Source: Lachnospira sp. (GTDB lineage Bacteria > Bacillota > Clostridia > Lachnospirales > Lachnospiraceae). From it: DNA of 10,826 nucleotides. The stretch covers positions 1-10,826 of the forward strand of contig JAGAJD010000038.1 in NCBI GenBank assembly GCA_017626275.1, read 5' to 3'. A program made the translations under genes and the position numbers. Below, in pieces: positions 1 to 7,904 of the stretch (its first letter is position 1; every line of letters begins with the position of its first letter). The notes under the pieces are model-generated. The model did not search any database. It was not told where the DNA came from and was given only the letters and a program-made list of their open reading frames with translations.

Positions 1-1266
1 GAGTTATATGAAACACCGTTTGGGAGAATAGATGAGGAGGAGTACAGCGGGCAGCAGATGCGTATTCTGATAACGGATTATTGGGGAACTGTTCTTTGGA
101 AAAATGCTGAGGATAATGATACGGAGCAGGAAACAGATAAAATGTGGCAGGCTTCGTTAAATGAAAGACTGGAAATATATAAAATAATGCAGAAGTCATA
201 TGAGAATAATGATGGGGATTATTTCTTTGCGTGTTCTAAGAATTTAGATTACTATATGTATTATATAATTTTTCAGATGCCGTTGCAGCCGGAGTATATT
301 TATCATTATGAGAAGCTTTGGATTGCGAGTGTGTTAATCGGAACTGTAATATTTGTACTTCTGGTATTAATGGGTGTGCGCAGTAAGATTCAATATATGG
401 TATATATGTCGGCAGTTGTAGGTGAAATCGCAAGGGGAAATCTTGATACGCCGATTGAGATTAACGGGCATGACGAGTTTTCAAATGTGGCGTTAAGCAT
501 TGATGAAATGCAGAAACGTTTATCGGAAAAAATAGGAGAAGAACGCAGAAATGAAAGAAAAGTAAGGGAATTAATTACTAATCTTTCGCATGACATCAAA
601 ACACCTATGACAATTATTACAGGTTATCTTGATATGGTCAGCAGTAAAAGGTATGAAAATGAAGAACAGAAGGACGAGTATATTCAAAAGGCATATACAC
701 AGGTGCAAAAAATCAATAATATGATTCTGAAGATTTTTCAGCTTGCAAAAGAGGGGATTTACAGCGAAGAAATGAAATTGGTTAATGTGAATCTTTCAAG
801 GCTTTTAAAGCAGGAGATAGCTGAATATGAACTTACGGCAGAGGAACAGAACCGTAAGCTTACGCTTATAAGTCCGAAAGAGCCTGTTTTTATGGAACTG
901 GCTGTGGAGGAGTTTAAAGTGGCACTCGACAATGTGATTATGAATGCGATTAAATATTCACTGATGGGAACAGAAATTGAAACTGTGCTTTGTGAGGAGG
1001 AACATTCGGTACTTATTACAGTGTCTAATAAAGCAAAGGCATTGAAGGAATATGAGCTTAGGGATATTTTTGAGAAATTTTACAGAGCTGATCCTGCAAG
1101 AAATTCGGTTATTGAGGGAAATGGAATTGGACTTGCGATTGTAAAACAAATAGTTGAAAAGCATAATGGCAGGGTATGGGCAGAATATAATGGGGATACA
1201 TTTTATTTGAAAATACGTCTGCAAAGGGGAACACAAAAGGAAGGCGGTAATGGAGAATGGCAGTAA
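1..1266 (+). CDS. Sensor histidine kinase, VanS-like, 5'-partial
   Basis: Membrane sensor kinase of a two-component system, expected to autophosphorylate on His and pass phosphate to the regulator that follows. The frame is open to the first base, so the start and probably a first membrane helix lie outside the window; the ATG at 58 is internal. Numbering from that ATG: an extracytoplasmic stretch to about residue 86, a membrane helix at 87-107, a HAMP-like linker at about 108-160, a HisKA box with the phospho-accepting His178 (LSHDIKTP), an N box (DNVIMNAIKYS, N292 and N296), an F box (FEKFYR, 338-343) and a G2 box (GNGIGLAI, 354-361). The G1 box is degenerate (SNKAK where DxGxG is usual), which VanS-type kinases often tolerate. 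The stimulus cannot be read from the sequence. The gene overlaps the regulator by 10 bases. Confidence 0.93.
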   Translation, partial: ELYETPFGRIDEEEYSGQQMRILITDYWGTVLWKNAEDNDTEQETDKMWQASLNERLEIYKIMQKSYENNDGDYFFACSKNLDYYMYYIIFQMPLQPEYIYHYEKLWIASVLIGTVIFVLLVLMGVRSKIQYMVYMSAVVGEIARGNLDTPIEINGHDEFSNVALSIDEMQKRLSEKIGEERRNERKVRELITNLSHDIKTPMTIITGYLDMVSSKRYENEEQKDEYIQKAYTQVQKINNMILKIFQLAKEGIYSEEMKLVNVNLSRLLKQEIAEYELTAEEQNRKLTLISPKEPVFMELAVEEFKVALDNVIMNAIKYSLMGTEIETVLCEEEHSVLITVSNKAKALKEYELRDIFEKFYRADPARNSVIEGNGIGLAIVKQIVEKHNGRVWAEYNGDTFYLKIRLQRGTQKEGGNGEWQ

Positions 1267-1940
1267 TACTGGTTGTGGACGATGAACAGGATATAAGGGA
1301 TTTACTTGGACTTTACTTAAAGAATGAAGGATATCAGGTGGAAAAGGCGGCATGCGGAGAGGAAGCGTTGGAATTAATTCAGCAGAAAAGTATTGATTTG
1401 ATATTGTTAGATGTCATGCTTCCTGATATTGACGGAATAAAATTGTGCATGAAGCTGCGGGAAAGTTCACATATTCCTATTATTATGGTTTCGGCAAAGG
1501 ATCATGATATGGACAAGGTTATAGGTCTTACTTCAGGTGCGGATGACTATGTATCAAAACCGTTTAATCCTGTTGAGCTTATTGCTCGTGTGAAAGCACA
1601 GCTTAGAAGAAGTGTGGAATTTAGTATGGCAGTAAAAAGTGATGTTTTGGAGTGCAACGGGCTTCGTATGCAGCTTGACACGCACAGAGTATTTTTAGAT
1701 GACCGTGAAGTTGATCTTACACCAAAGGAATATGGTATTCTTGAGCTTCTGTGGAAAAATTCAGGCGTGGTATTTTCGACAGAAAGGATTTACAGCAGGA
1801 TATGGAATGAGGAAGAGTATGACGTTGACAATGTGGTTATGGTCCATATCAGAAATTTAAGAATGAAGATTGAAAGAAATCCTAAAAAACCTGAATTTAT
1901 TAATACGATATGGGGAGTTGGGTATCGCTTTGGACAATGA
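1257..1940 (+). CDS. OmpR/PhoB-family response regulator (VanR-like)
   Basis: DNA-binding response regulator, partner of the overlapping upstream kinase. At 227 residues it has the usual length of the family. The receiver domain (about 3-115) has the acidic pair D8/D9, the phospho-acceptor D52 (LILLDVMLPD), the switch residue S79 and the conserved K101 (DDYVSKPFNP). The winged-helix effector domain (about 128-227) ends in the typical GVGYRF. An AAGGAAGG ribosome binding site lies inside the kinase gene about 12 bases before the ATG, and the overlap suggests translational coupling. The class most like it is VanR/RegX-type regulators of cell-envelope or nutrient responses, but the target genes cannot be named. 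No terminator separates it from the purB promoter. Confidence 0.95.
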   Translation: MAVILVVDDEQDIRDLLGLYLKNEGYQVEKAACGEEALELIQQKSIDLILLDVMLPDIDGIKLCMKLRESSHIPIIMVSAKDHDMDKVIGLTSGADDYVSKPFNPVELIARVKAQLRRSVEFSMAVKSDVLECNGLRMQLDTHRVFLDDREVDLTPKEYGILELLWKNSGVVFSTERIYSRIWNEEEYDVDNVVMVHIRNLRMKIERNPKKPEFINTIWGVGYRFGQ

Positions 1941-1958
1941 TTGGTGTTATTTCAGCCG

Positions 1959-1987
1959 TTGAAAATAATTATGCAGTATGATATACT
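1959..1987 (+). promoter_or_regulatory. Sigma-A promoter of purB, extended -10
   Basis: TTGAAA (1959-1964) and TATACT (1982-1987) are separated by exactly 17 bases, with a TG at 1979-1980 giving an extended -10. Transcription should start near 1993, leaving a leader of about 77 bases before purB. No known purine riboswitch or Bacillus-type PurBox is visible in it. The assignment is from sequence only. Confidence 0.8.
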
Positions 1988-2070
1988 AAAAAAGATAGTG
2001 GCTTAATAAGTATAGGCGGCTGCTTGTTTTACATGAATTTAGTGTATAGAAGAAAGGCGGATTAAGAAAC

Positions 2071-3501
2071 ATGAACGACAGATACCAGACACCGCTTGCA
2101 GAGCGTTATGCAAGCAAGGAAATGCAGTATATATTTTCACCGGATATGAAGTTTAAGACATGGAGAAGACTTTGGATTGCACTGGCAGAGACAGAGCAGG
2201 AACTTGGACTTCCTATTACGGACGAGCAGATTGAAGAGTTAAAGGCACATAAGGACGATATCAATTATGAAGATGCAAAGAAGCGTGAAAAGGAAGTAAG
2301 ACATGACGTTATGTCACACGTTTATGCATACGGTTTACAGTGTCCTAAGGCAAAGGGAATCATTCATCTCGGTGCAACCTCATGTTATGTTGGCGATAAC
2401 ACTGACATTATCATTATGACAGAGGGACTTAAGCTTGTCCGCAAAAAGCTTGTAAATGTTATTAATGAGCTTTCAAAGTTTGCAGATAAATACAAAGCAC
2501 AGCCGACGCTTGCATTTACTCATTTTCAGCCGGCACAGCCGACAACAGTTGGTAAGAGAGCAACTCTCTGGCTTAATGAGCTTGTTATGGATTTAGAGGA
2601 TTTGGATTATGTGCTTTCTACAATGAAGCTTTTGGGCTGTAAGGGAACAACGGGAACACAGGCTTCATTTTTAGAGCTGTTTAACGGAGACCATGAAAAG
2701 ATTAAGCAGATTGATAAAAAAATAGCAAAGAAAATGGGCTTTGAAGAGTGTCATGCCGTTTCAGGACAGACTTATTCAAGAAAGGTGGATACAAGAGTTC
2801 TCAATGTTCTTGCAGGAATTGCTGCAAGTGCGCATAAGTTCTCTAACGATATCAGATTATTGCAGCATTTAAAGGAGATTGAAGAACCGTTTGAAAAGTC
2901 ACAGATTGGTTCTTCTGCAATGGCTTACAAGCGTAATCCAATGAGAAGCGAGCGTATAGCTTCACTTGCCGATTATGTAATCTGCGATGCATTAAATCCT
3001 GCAATCGTTTCTTCTACGCAGTGGTTTGAGAGAACGCTTGACGATTCTGCAAATAAGAGACTGTCAGTACCGGAGGGCTTCCTTGCTGTTGATGGTATTT
3101 TAGACCTTTGTCTTAACGTGGTAGATGGCTTGGTGGTTTATGACAAGGTTATCAACAGAAGACTGATGTCAGAGCTTCCGTTTATGGCAACTGAAAATAT
3201 TATGATGGACGCTGTAAAGGCAGGCGGAGACAGACAGGAGCTGCATGAGAGAATCAGAGAGCTTTCTATGGAAGCGGGTAAGAGAGTAAAGCAGGAGGGC
3301 TTGGACAATAATCTTTTAGAGCTTATTGCGGCAGACCCGATGTTTAATGTTACATTAGAGGAGCTTCAGGCAAAGCTTGACCCGATGAAATATGTAGGAC
3401 GTTCTAAGGAGCAGGTTGAGGAGTATCTCGCAGAGGTTATTCAGCCAATCTTAGATGCTAATAAGGAAGCATTGGGAATGACAGCGGAGATTAATGTGTA
3501 A
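2071..3501 (+). CDS. purB: Adenylosuccinate lyase
   Basis: Cytoplasmic lyase of the fumarase/aspartase superfamily. It releases fumarate from SAICAR in IMP synthesis and from adenylosuccinate in the last step to AMP. The 476 residues resemble the animal-type enzyme (about 480) more than the shorter Bacillus PurB (about 430). Shared blocks include RHDVMSH with H78, GATSCYVGDNTD, THFQPAQ with the likely general acid H151, KGTTGTQASF, and the mobile signature loop GSSAMAYKRNPMRSE with the candidate catalytic serine S281/S282. Alanine 285 stands where many homologues have proline. The start is supported by AGAAAGGCGG ten bases upstream. It is transcribed alone from the promoter at 1959-1987, apart from any visible pur operon. 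The product is certain; the subfamily call is from remembered family sequences. Confidence 0.97.
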   Translation: MNDRYQTPLAERYASKEMQYIFSPDMKFKTWRRLWIALAETEQELGLPITDEQIEELKAHKDDINYEDAKKREKEVRHDVMSHVYAYGLQCPKAKGIIHLGATSCYVGDNTDIIIMTEGLKLVRKKLVNVINELSKFADKYKAQPTLAFTHFQPAQPTTVGKRATLWLNELVMDLEDLDYVLSTMKLLGCKGTTGTQASFLELFNGDHEKIKQIDKKIAKKMGFEECHAVSGQTYSRKVDTRVLNVLAGIAASAHKFSNDIRLLQHLKEIEEPFEKSQIGSSAMAYKRNPMRSERIASLADYVICDALNPAIVSSTQWFERTLDDSANKRLSVPEGFLAVDGILDLCLNVVDGLVVYDKVINRRLMSELPFMATENIMMDAVKAGGDRQELHERIRELSMEAGKRVKQEGLDNNLLELIAADPMFNVTLEELQAKLDPMKYVGRSKEQVEEYLAEVIQPILDANKEALGMTAEINV

Positions 3502-3520
3502 AATCATATATTGAAATGGA

Positions 3521-3582
3521 AAAGGCAGGCAAAACCGGTTGGTATAGCCTGCCTTTAAACCCTGTATTTGTGCAGGTTTAAA
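3521..3582 (+). terminator. Tandem hairpins after purB, possible terminator
   Basis: Arms 3521-3530 and 3547-3556 (AAAGGCAGGC / GCCTGCCTTT) pair perfectly over 10 bases around a 16-base loop. A second hairpin follows: 3554-3564 pairs with 3573-3582 (TTTAAAC-CTG / CAGGTTTAAA, one bulged C). The two share the TTT at 3554-3556, so they compete at that edge. Neither has a proper U-tract on the plus strand, so this is a weak or non-classical end for purB. Confidence 0.5.
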
Positions 3583-3621
3583 CATATTTGCATAAAAAGT
3601 CAAAAAAATTAAAAATAATGC

Positions 3622-3651
3622 TTGACAATTATATGAATATCGTATTATAAT
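3622..3651 (+). promoter_or_regulatory. Strong sigma-A promoter of the tRNA-Val/tRNA-Met unit
   Basis: Perfect TTGACA (3622-3627) and perfect TATAAT (3646-3651) are spaced by 18 bases. The A/T-tract just upstream (about 3595-3619) looks like an UP element, as expected for a stable-RNA promoter. The predicted start near 3658 leaves a precursor leader of about 45 bases before the first tRNA. Confidence 0.9.
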
Positions 3652-3702
3652 AGCAAAGCAAGTTCACGAGAGAACAAAAACAGTTCGGTGGACAGGACAT
3701 AT

Positions 3703-3775
3703 GGGATCATAGCTCAGCTGGGAGAGCATCTGCCTTACAAGCAGAGGGTCATAGGTTCGAGCCCTATTGGTCCCA
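3703..3775 (+). tRNA. tRNA-Val (anticodon TAC)
   Basis: A 73-base cloverleaf. The acceptor GGGATCA pairs with TGGTCCC (one G-T), the D arm contains AGCTCAGCTGGGAGAGC, and the anticodon stem TCTGC/GCAGA holds the loop CTTACAA with anticodon TAC. The T arm is ATAGG-TTCGAGC-CCTAT, with discriminator A at 3775. CCA is not encoded (TAC follows), so it must be added after transcription. It is first in a two-tRNA transcript. Confidence 0.96.
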
Positions 3776-3790
3776 TACATTAATGAATAT

Positions 3791-3864
3791 GGCGAGATAG
3801 CTCAGTTGGCTAGAGCACACGGTTCATACCCGTGGTGTCGGGAGTTCGAGTCTCCCTCTCGCTA
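3791..3864 (+). tRNA. Elongator tRNA-Met (anticodon CAT)
   Basis: A 74-base cloverleaf. The acceptor GGCGAGA pairs with TCTCGCT (terminal G-T), the anticodon stem is CACGG/CCGTG with loop TTCATAC, and the T arm is GGGAG-TTCGAGT-CTCCC. The discriminator is A at 3864 and CCA is not encoded. The anticodon stem lacks the three GC pairs of initiator tRNA and the 5' base is paired. The body closely resembles Bacillus elongator tRNA-Met, so elongator Met is preferred over initiator Met or the CAT-type tRNA-Ile2. It starts 15 bases after tRNA-Val. Confidence 0.93.
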
Positions 3865-3868
3865 CTGT

Positions 3869-3902
3869 AAGGCACCTTAGAGCTTGCTAAGGTGCCTTTT
3901 TT
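3869..3902 (+). terminator. Intrinsic terminator of the tRNA unit
   Basis: A perfect 12-base stem (3869-3880 with 3887-3898, AAGGCACCTTAG / CTAAGGTGCCTT) with a 6-base loop runs into a tract of six T (3897-3902). It lies five bases after tRNA-Met. Confidence 0.95.
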
Positions 3903-3940
3903 CATCATATAGGAAACTGAGTTTCCTGTATGATGAAAAA
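3898..3940. repeat. 43-base near-perfect palindrome overlapping the terminator
   Basis: Centred on base 3919, 20 of 21 symmetric pairs are Watson-Crick; the exception, 3910/3928, is a T-G wobble. The left arm starts inside the T-tract of the preceding terminator, so the RNA hairpin would compete for those U residues. It is not followed by a T-tract on either strand, so it is not a terminator by itself. It could be a dispersed palindromic element, an RNA-stabilising hairpin, or an operator for ispF. Confidence 0.75.
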
Positions 3941-3991
3941 CTTACTTCTATAGATTAGGAGTACTGACTGAAAATGAAAAGGAGAATGTAT

Positions 3992-4534
3992 ATGCGCGTT
4001 GGAATGGGATATGATGTACACAGACTTGTAGAAGACAGAAAACTTATTATTGGCGGCGTTACGATTCCATATGAAAAAGGATTATTGGGACATTCTGATG
4101 CTGATGTGCTTCTTCATGCGATTATGGACGCACTTTTAGGAGCTGCGGCACTGGGTGATATCGGAAAGCATTTTCCTGACAGCGACGACAGATACAAGGG
4201 CATATCAAGCATAGAACTTTTAAGACATGTCGGTAAGCTGTTGGACGAGAATAATTATGTTATAGAAAATATTGATGCGACAATAATTGCGCAGAGACCG
4301 AAAATGCGTCCGTATATTGATGAAATGTGCAAAAATATAGCAGATACATTAAAGATAGATATAAACAGAGTCAATGTAAAGGCGACTACGGAAGAAGGAC
4401 TGGGCTTTACGGGAACGGGGGAAGGAATTTCCTCACAGGCAATATGCAGTCTTAATTATGTGTCAAATTATATTTATGGCGAATCAGACATGACAAATTG
4501 TTGTAACAAATGCGGGAATTGTTCAGTAAAATAG
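3992..4534 (+). CDS. ispF: 2-C-methyl-D-erythritol 2,4-cyclodiphosphate synthase, with Cys-rich tail
   Basis: MEP-pathway enzyme that cyclises CDP-methylerythritol 2-phosphate with loss of CMP. It is a trimeric, divalent-metal-dependent cytoplasmic protein. Starting at 3992 ([12 protein letters not shown]) fits the family N-terminus, and AAGGAG at 3979-3984 sits seven bases before it; an ATG at 3974 in the same frame is less likely. Metal ligands D8, H10 and H42 are present, as are GHSDAD (33-38), D56 (GDIG) and the nucleotide region [16 protein letters not shown] (130-145). The family usually ends near residue 157. This protein runs to 180 and ends with four cysteines (C170, C171, C174, C177), a tail of unknown function. 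It heads the cluster leading to sigH. I see no convincing promoter of its own; TATAGA at 3949-3954 is a weak -10 candidate without a good -35. Confidence 0.96.
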   Translation: MRVGMGYDVHRLVEDRKLIIGGVTIPYEKGLLGHSDADVLLHAIMDALLGAAALGDIGKHFPDSDDRYKGISSIELLRHVGKLLDENNYVIENIDATIIAQRPKMRPYIDEMCKNIADTLKIDINRVNVKATTEEGLGFTGTGEGISSQAICSLNYVSNYIYGESDMTNCCNKCGNCSVK

Positions 4535-4599
4535 AATAACAGCAATTTGAAAATGAAAAGCATGGTTTTGAATTATGCATTTTCGGAATGGAGATTGTC

Positions 4600-5262
4600 A
4601 TGGGATTTTTTAAATATGTAAAGCAGGAGATAGCGGTTATCAAAGACCGTGACCCTGCGATTAAATCTACGATGGAAGTGTTTTTGTATCCAAGCTTTCA
4701 TGCAATTCTGAAATACAGAAAAGCACATAAATTATATTTGAAAAAACATTATTACAGAGCAAGAAGAATTTCGCAAAAGACAGCGAGAAAGACAGGGATT
4801 GAGATACACCCGGGAGCGCAGATTGGAGAAGGACTTTTTATCGATCATGGGCATGGCGTGGTAATCGGAGAGACTGCAATTATCGGAGATAATGTAACAC
4901 TCTATCAGGGCGTGACGCTCGGAGGAACAGGAAAAGAATCAGGCAAGCGTCACCCTACAATTGGAAATAATGTTATGATTGGTGCAGGTGCAAAGGTGTT
5001 AGGCTCATTTACAATAGGTGATAACTGCAAGATTGGAGCAGGCTCCGTTGTACTGGAAAATGTGCCGCCTAACTCTACTGTTGTTGGTGTGCCGGGAAGA
5101 ATTGTGATGCGAAATGATGTAAGAGTTGATGATTATTTGGATCAGGTGCATCTTCCGGATCCGGTGAGAAATGAAATTGACGCAGTAAAGAGTGAAAATG
5201 CAAGGTTAAAAGTAAGCATTCAGAAGCTGGAAGAAGCTATGAAGGAAATGGAGAATAAATAA
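4600..5262 (+). CDS. cysE: Serine O-acetyltransferase
   Basis: Transfers acetyl from acetyl-CoA to L-serine, giving O-acetylserine for cysteine synthesis. The start at 4600 ([10 protein letters not shown]) has GGAG six bases upstream at 4590-4593; an in-frame ATG at 4588 overlaps that site and is disfavoured. The 220-residue protein is the short type without the long N-terminal domain of E. coli CysE. D18 (RDPA), H83 (IDHGHG) and H118 (RHPTIG) match the E. coli catalytic and substrate residues D92, H158 and H193. Left-handed beta-helix hexapeptide repeats run from about 69 to 168. The C-terminus (about 190-220) is a charged heptad-like helix, a likely coiled coil. The stop codon overlaps the cysS ATG by one base, tying cysteine synthesis to its charging. 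Confidence 0.97.
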   Translation: MGFFKYVKQEIAVIKDRDPAIKSTMEVFLYPSFHAILKYRKAHKLYLKKHYYRARRISQKTARKTGIEIHPGAQIGEGLFIDHGHGVVIGETAIIGDNVTLYQGVTLGGTGKESGKRHPTIGNNVMIGAGAKVLGSFTIGDNCKIGAGSVVLENVPPNSTVVGVPGRIVMRNDVRVDDYLDQVHLPDPVRNEIDAVKSENARLKVSIQKLEEAMKEMENK

Positions 5263-6668
5263 TGAAGATATATAATACATTGAGTAAGAAAAAAGAAGAA
5301 TTTGTACCTTTAGAAGAGGGTAAGGTGAAAATGTATGTATGCGGTCCGACTGTATACAATCTTATCCATATTGGAAATGCAAGACCTATGATTTGTTTTG
5401 ATACGGCAAGAAGATACCTTGAATATAAGGGATATGAAGTGAATTATGTGTCAAATTTTACCGACGTAGATGACAAGATTATCAAAAAGGCGATTGAGGA
5501 AGGGGTATCTGCAGAGGAGATTTCACAGAGATATATTGCAGAGTGCAAGAAGGATATGGAGGGCATGAATATTAAGCCGGCTACAACGCATCCGCTTGCA
5601 ACACAGGAAATTGACGGCATGATAGAGATGATTAAGACTTTGATTGACAAGGGCTATGCTTATGATGTCAATGGAACAGTTTATTACAGAACAAGAAAAT
5701 TTGAGGGCTATGGAAAGCTTTCAAAGAAGAATATCGATGATTTGGAGGCAGGTCACAGAGACATTAAGGTGGCAGGAGAAGATGAGAAGGAAGATCCGCT
5801 TGATTTCGTACTTTGGAAGCCGAAGAAAGAGGGAGAGCCTTATTGGGAATCTCCATGGAGTCAGGGAAGACCGGGTTGGCATATTGAGTGTTCTGTAATG
5901 TCTAAAAAATATCTGGCAGATGAGATTGATATTCATGCGGGCGGCGAGGATTTGATATTCCCGCACCATGAAAATGAAATTGCACAGTCAGAGGCGGCAA
6001 ACGGAGTTCCGTTCGCAAAGTACTGGATGCACAATGCGTTTTTAAATATTGATAACAAAAAGATGTCAAAATCCTTGGGAAATTTCTTTACCGTAAGAGA
6101 TATCAGCAAGGAGTATGATTTACAGGTGCTTAGATTCTTTATGCTGAGTGCACATTACAGAAATCCTATTAATTTCAGCCATGATTTGATGGAGTCGGCA
6201 AAGAACGGATTGGACAGAATTGTTACTGCTGTGAGCAATCTTTCGCATTTGATTGATAATGCAAAAGAGGCAGAGATGACAGATGAGGAGAAGAAGCGCC
6301 TTGAGTCTGTAAAGGATATCTATGTTAAATTTGAGGCGGCAATGGACGACGATTTCAATACGGCAGATGCCATTGCAGCAGTATTTGAGCTTGTAAAATT
6401 TGCTAATTCAAACAGTTCAGGTGAGAATACAAAGGAATATTTAACTGCGCTTAAGGAGAAGCTTACAACACTTACGGACATTTTAGGACTTGTAACGGAA
6501 AAAGAAGAAGAAATGTTAGATGAGGAGATTGACGACCTTATCGCACAGAGACAGCAGGCAAGAAAAGAAAAGAATTTTGCAAGGGCTGACGAGATAAGAG
6601 ACCTTCTTTTGGCAAAGGGAATTATACTTGAAGATACAAGAGAAGGTGTAAGATGGAAGAGAGCATAA
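5262..6668 (+). CDS. cysS: Cysteinyl-tRNA synthetase
   Basis: Class I aminoacyl-tRNA synthetase that charges tRNA-Cys with cysteine; 468 residues, the usual length. The Rossmann-fold motifs are HIGN (36-39, the HIGH box) and KMSKS (267-271). The zinc site that selects cysteine is complete: C27 (YVCGPT), C210 (HIECS), H235 and E239 (HHENE). The DALR-type helical domain and C-terminal region cover about 320-468. It is preceded by cysE with a one-base TAATG overlap and overlaps mrnC by 16 bases. No T-box leader is visible, because there is no untranslated room in front of it. cysE and cysS are also neighbours in Bacillus subtilis. Confidence 0.98.
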   Translation: MKIYNTLSKKKEEFVPLEEGKVKMYVCGPTVYNLIHIGNARPMICFDTARRYLEYKGYEVNYVSNFTDVDDKIIKKAIEEGVSAEEISQRYIAECKKDMEGMNIKPATTHPLATQEIDGMIEMIKTLIDKGYAYDVNGTVYYRTRKFEGYGKLSKKNIDDLEAGHRDIKVAGEDEKEDPLDFVLWKPKKEGEPYWESPWSQGRPGWHIECSVMSKKYLADEIDIHAGGEDLIFPHHENEIAQSEAANGVPFAKYWMHNAFLNIDNKKMSKSLGNFFTVRDISKEYDLQVLRFFMLSAHYRNPINFSHDLMESAKNGLDRIVTAVSNLSHLIDNAKEAEMTDEEKKRLESVKDIYVKFEAAMDDDFNTADAIAAVFELVKFANSNSSGENTKEYLTALKEKLTTLTDILGLVTEKEEEMLDEEIDDLIAQRQQARKEKNFARADEIRDLLLAKGIILEDTREGVRWKRA

Positions 6669-7102
6669 CTGTGGAAAATCTTACGGAATGTCTGAAAAAT
6701 AATCTGCATTTAGGGGAGACTGACCCGAAACAGCTTTCTCCCCTTGTGCTTGCTTATGTTGGCGACAGCATTTATGATTTGGTCATTCGGACATATCTGA
6801 TAAGTCTCGGAAATATGCCTGTCAACAAGATTAACCGACATGCCTGTGCGCTTGTAAAGGCGGAGACGCAGTCTAAGCTTATAGGCTGTCTTGAAGCACA
6901 GCTTACGGACACGGAAGAAGCGGTGTATAAAAGAGGGCGAAACGCAAAATCCTATACATCTGCAAAAAATGCGACAATAGGCGATTACAGACGCGCAACA
7001 GGTTTTGAGGCATTGATGGGATATTTGTATCTTTCCGGTCAGTTTGACCGTTTAACGCAGCTTGTTCAAATAGGACTGCATGAAATTGGAGAATTAGAAT
7101 GA
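6653..7102 (+). CDS. mrnC: Mini-ribonuclease III
   Basis: RNase III catalytic domain without the double-stranded-RNA-binding domain. In Bacillus the protein trims the ends of 23S rRNA precursor, helped by ribosomal protein L3. The 149 residues match the family. AYVGDSIYD (34-42) carries the catalytic Asp38, corresponding to the RNase III signature. [25 protein letters not shown] (99-123) holds the second acidic site around E119. The ATG lies inside the cysS end, and AGAAGG six bases upstream supports it. It overlaps rlmB by four bases (ATGA). Next to rlmB, another 23S rRNA enzyme, it forms a small rRNA-maturation pair. Confidence 0.95.
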   Translation: MEESITVENLTECLKNNLHLGETDPKQLSPLVLAYVGDSIYDLVIRTYLISLGNMPVNKINRHACALVKAETQSKLIGCLEAQLTDTEEAVYKRGRNAKSYTSAKNATIGDYRRATGFEALMGYLYLSGQFDRLTQLVQIGLHEIGELE

Positions 7103-7842
7103 GATATAAAGAGTTTATGATAGAGGGCAGAAATGCGGTAATTGAAGCGTTTCGCTCAGGAAAAACGATTGATAAATTATTTGTACTGGACGTCTGTCAG
7201 GACGGACCGGTAAAGTCTATTTTAAGAGAGGCTAAAAAGGCAGATACAATCGTGAATTTTGTGGATAAGGAAAGACTGGACAGGCTTAGCAATACTGGGC
7301 ATCATCAGGGCGTGGTGGCACAGGCGGCGGCTTATGAGTATGCCGAGGTAGACGACATTTTGAAGCTTGCCAAAGAAAAAGGTGAAGCCCCATTTGTATT
7401 TATTCTTGATGAGATAGAAGATCCGCATAACCTCGGAGCGATTATAAGAACTGCAAACCTTGCAGGTGCGCATGGCGTTATTATACCTAAAAGAAGAGCC
7501 GTAGGTCTTACGGCGACGGTGGCGAAGACATCGGCAGGAGCAATTAATTATACTCCGGTCGCAAAGGTGACAAACATTTCCAAGACGATAGAGGATTTAA
7601 AGGAAAAGGGTATGTGGTTTGTATGTGCCGATATGGGCGGAGAGACTATGTATAACTTGAATCTTACAGGCTCTATCGGACTTGTTATTGGCAACGAAGG
7701 CAGCGGTGTAAGCCGCCTTGTCAGGGAAAAATGTGATTATATTGCGTCAATTCCGATGAAGGGCGACATTGATTCACTTAATGCGTCTGTTGCGGCAGGC
7801 GTGCTTGCGTATGAAATTGTAAGGCAGAGACTGCAAAAGTAA
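7099..7842 (+). CDS. rlmB: 23S rRNA 2'-O-ribose methyltransferase, TrmH/SpoU family
   Basis: SPOUT-fold (trefoil-knot) methyltransferase using S-adenosylmethionine; RlmB methylates the 2'-O of a guanosine in the peptidyl-transferase region of 23S rRNA. The N-terminal substrate-binding domain covers about 6-80. The three family motifs follow: DEIEDPHNLGAIIRTA with N111 and R117, GLVIGNEGSGVSR (194-206), and PMKGDIDSLNASVAAG (219-234). The 247 residues are typical. The start overlaps the mrnC stop as ATGA; a second in-frame ATG at 7117 (MIEGRNAV) is possible. The family is certain; the exact nucleotide modified is inferred from its place in the conserved mrnC-rlmB neighbourhood. Confidence 0.93.
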   Translation: MRYKEFMIEGRNAVIEAFRSGKTIDKLFVLDVCQDGPVKSILREAKKADTIVNFVDKERLDRLSNTGHHQGVVAQAAAYEYAEVDDILKLAKEKGEAPFVFILDEIEDPHNLGAIIRTANLAGAHGVIIPKRRAVGLTATVAKTSAGAINYTPVAKVTNISKTIEDLKEKGMWFVCADMGGETMYNLNLTGSIGLVIGNEGSGVSRLVREKCDYIASIPMKGDIDSLNASVAAGVLAYEIVRQRLQK

Positions 7843-7904
7843 TTATTGGGGTAAAATGTTGCGGACTGTATCAAGTGGGGTTGTTTTAAGGGGAAACTTT
7901 CAAA

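Noticed and set aside
958..1353. 131-codon minus-strand frame across the kinase/regulator junction
   Set aside because: It is antisense to conserved kinase G box and receiver motifs, with no family resemblance.
3661..3702. Possible leader structure (GTTC-ACGAGA-GAAC) before tRNA-Val
   Set aside because: Only a four-base stem; it is better read as precursor sequence removed by RNase P.
6320..6709. 129-codon minus-strand frame opposite the cysS end and mrnC start
   Set aside because: Its Ser-rich low-complexity translation is the usual antisense of Lys/Glu-rich helices; cysS and mrnC are secure.
7843..7904. Separate promoter for sigH
   Set aside because: No acceptable -10 follows the TTGGGG or TTGCGG candidates; read-through from rlmB is simpler.
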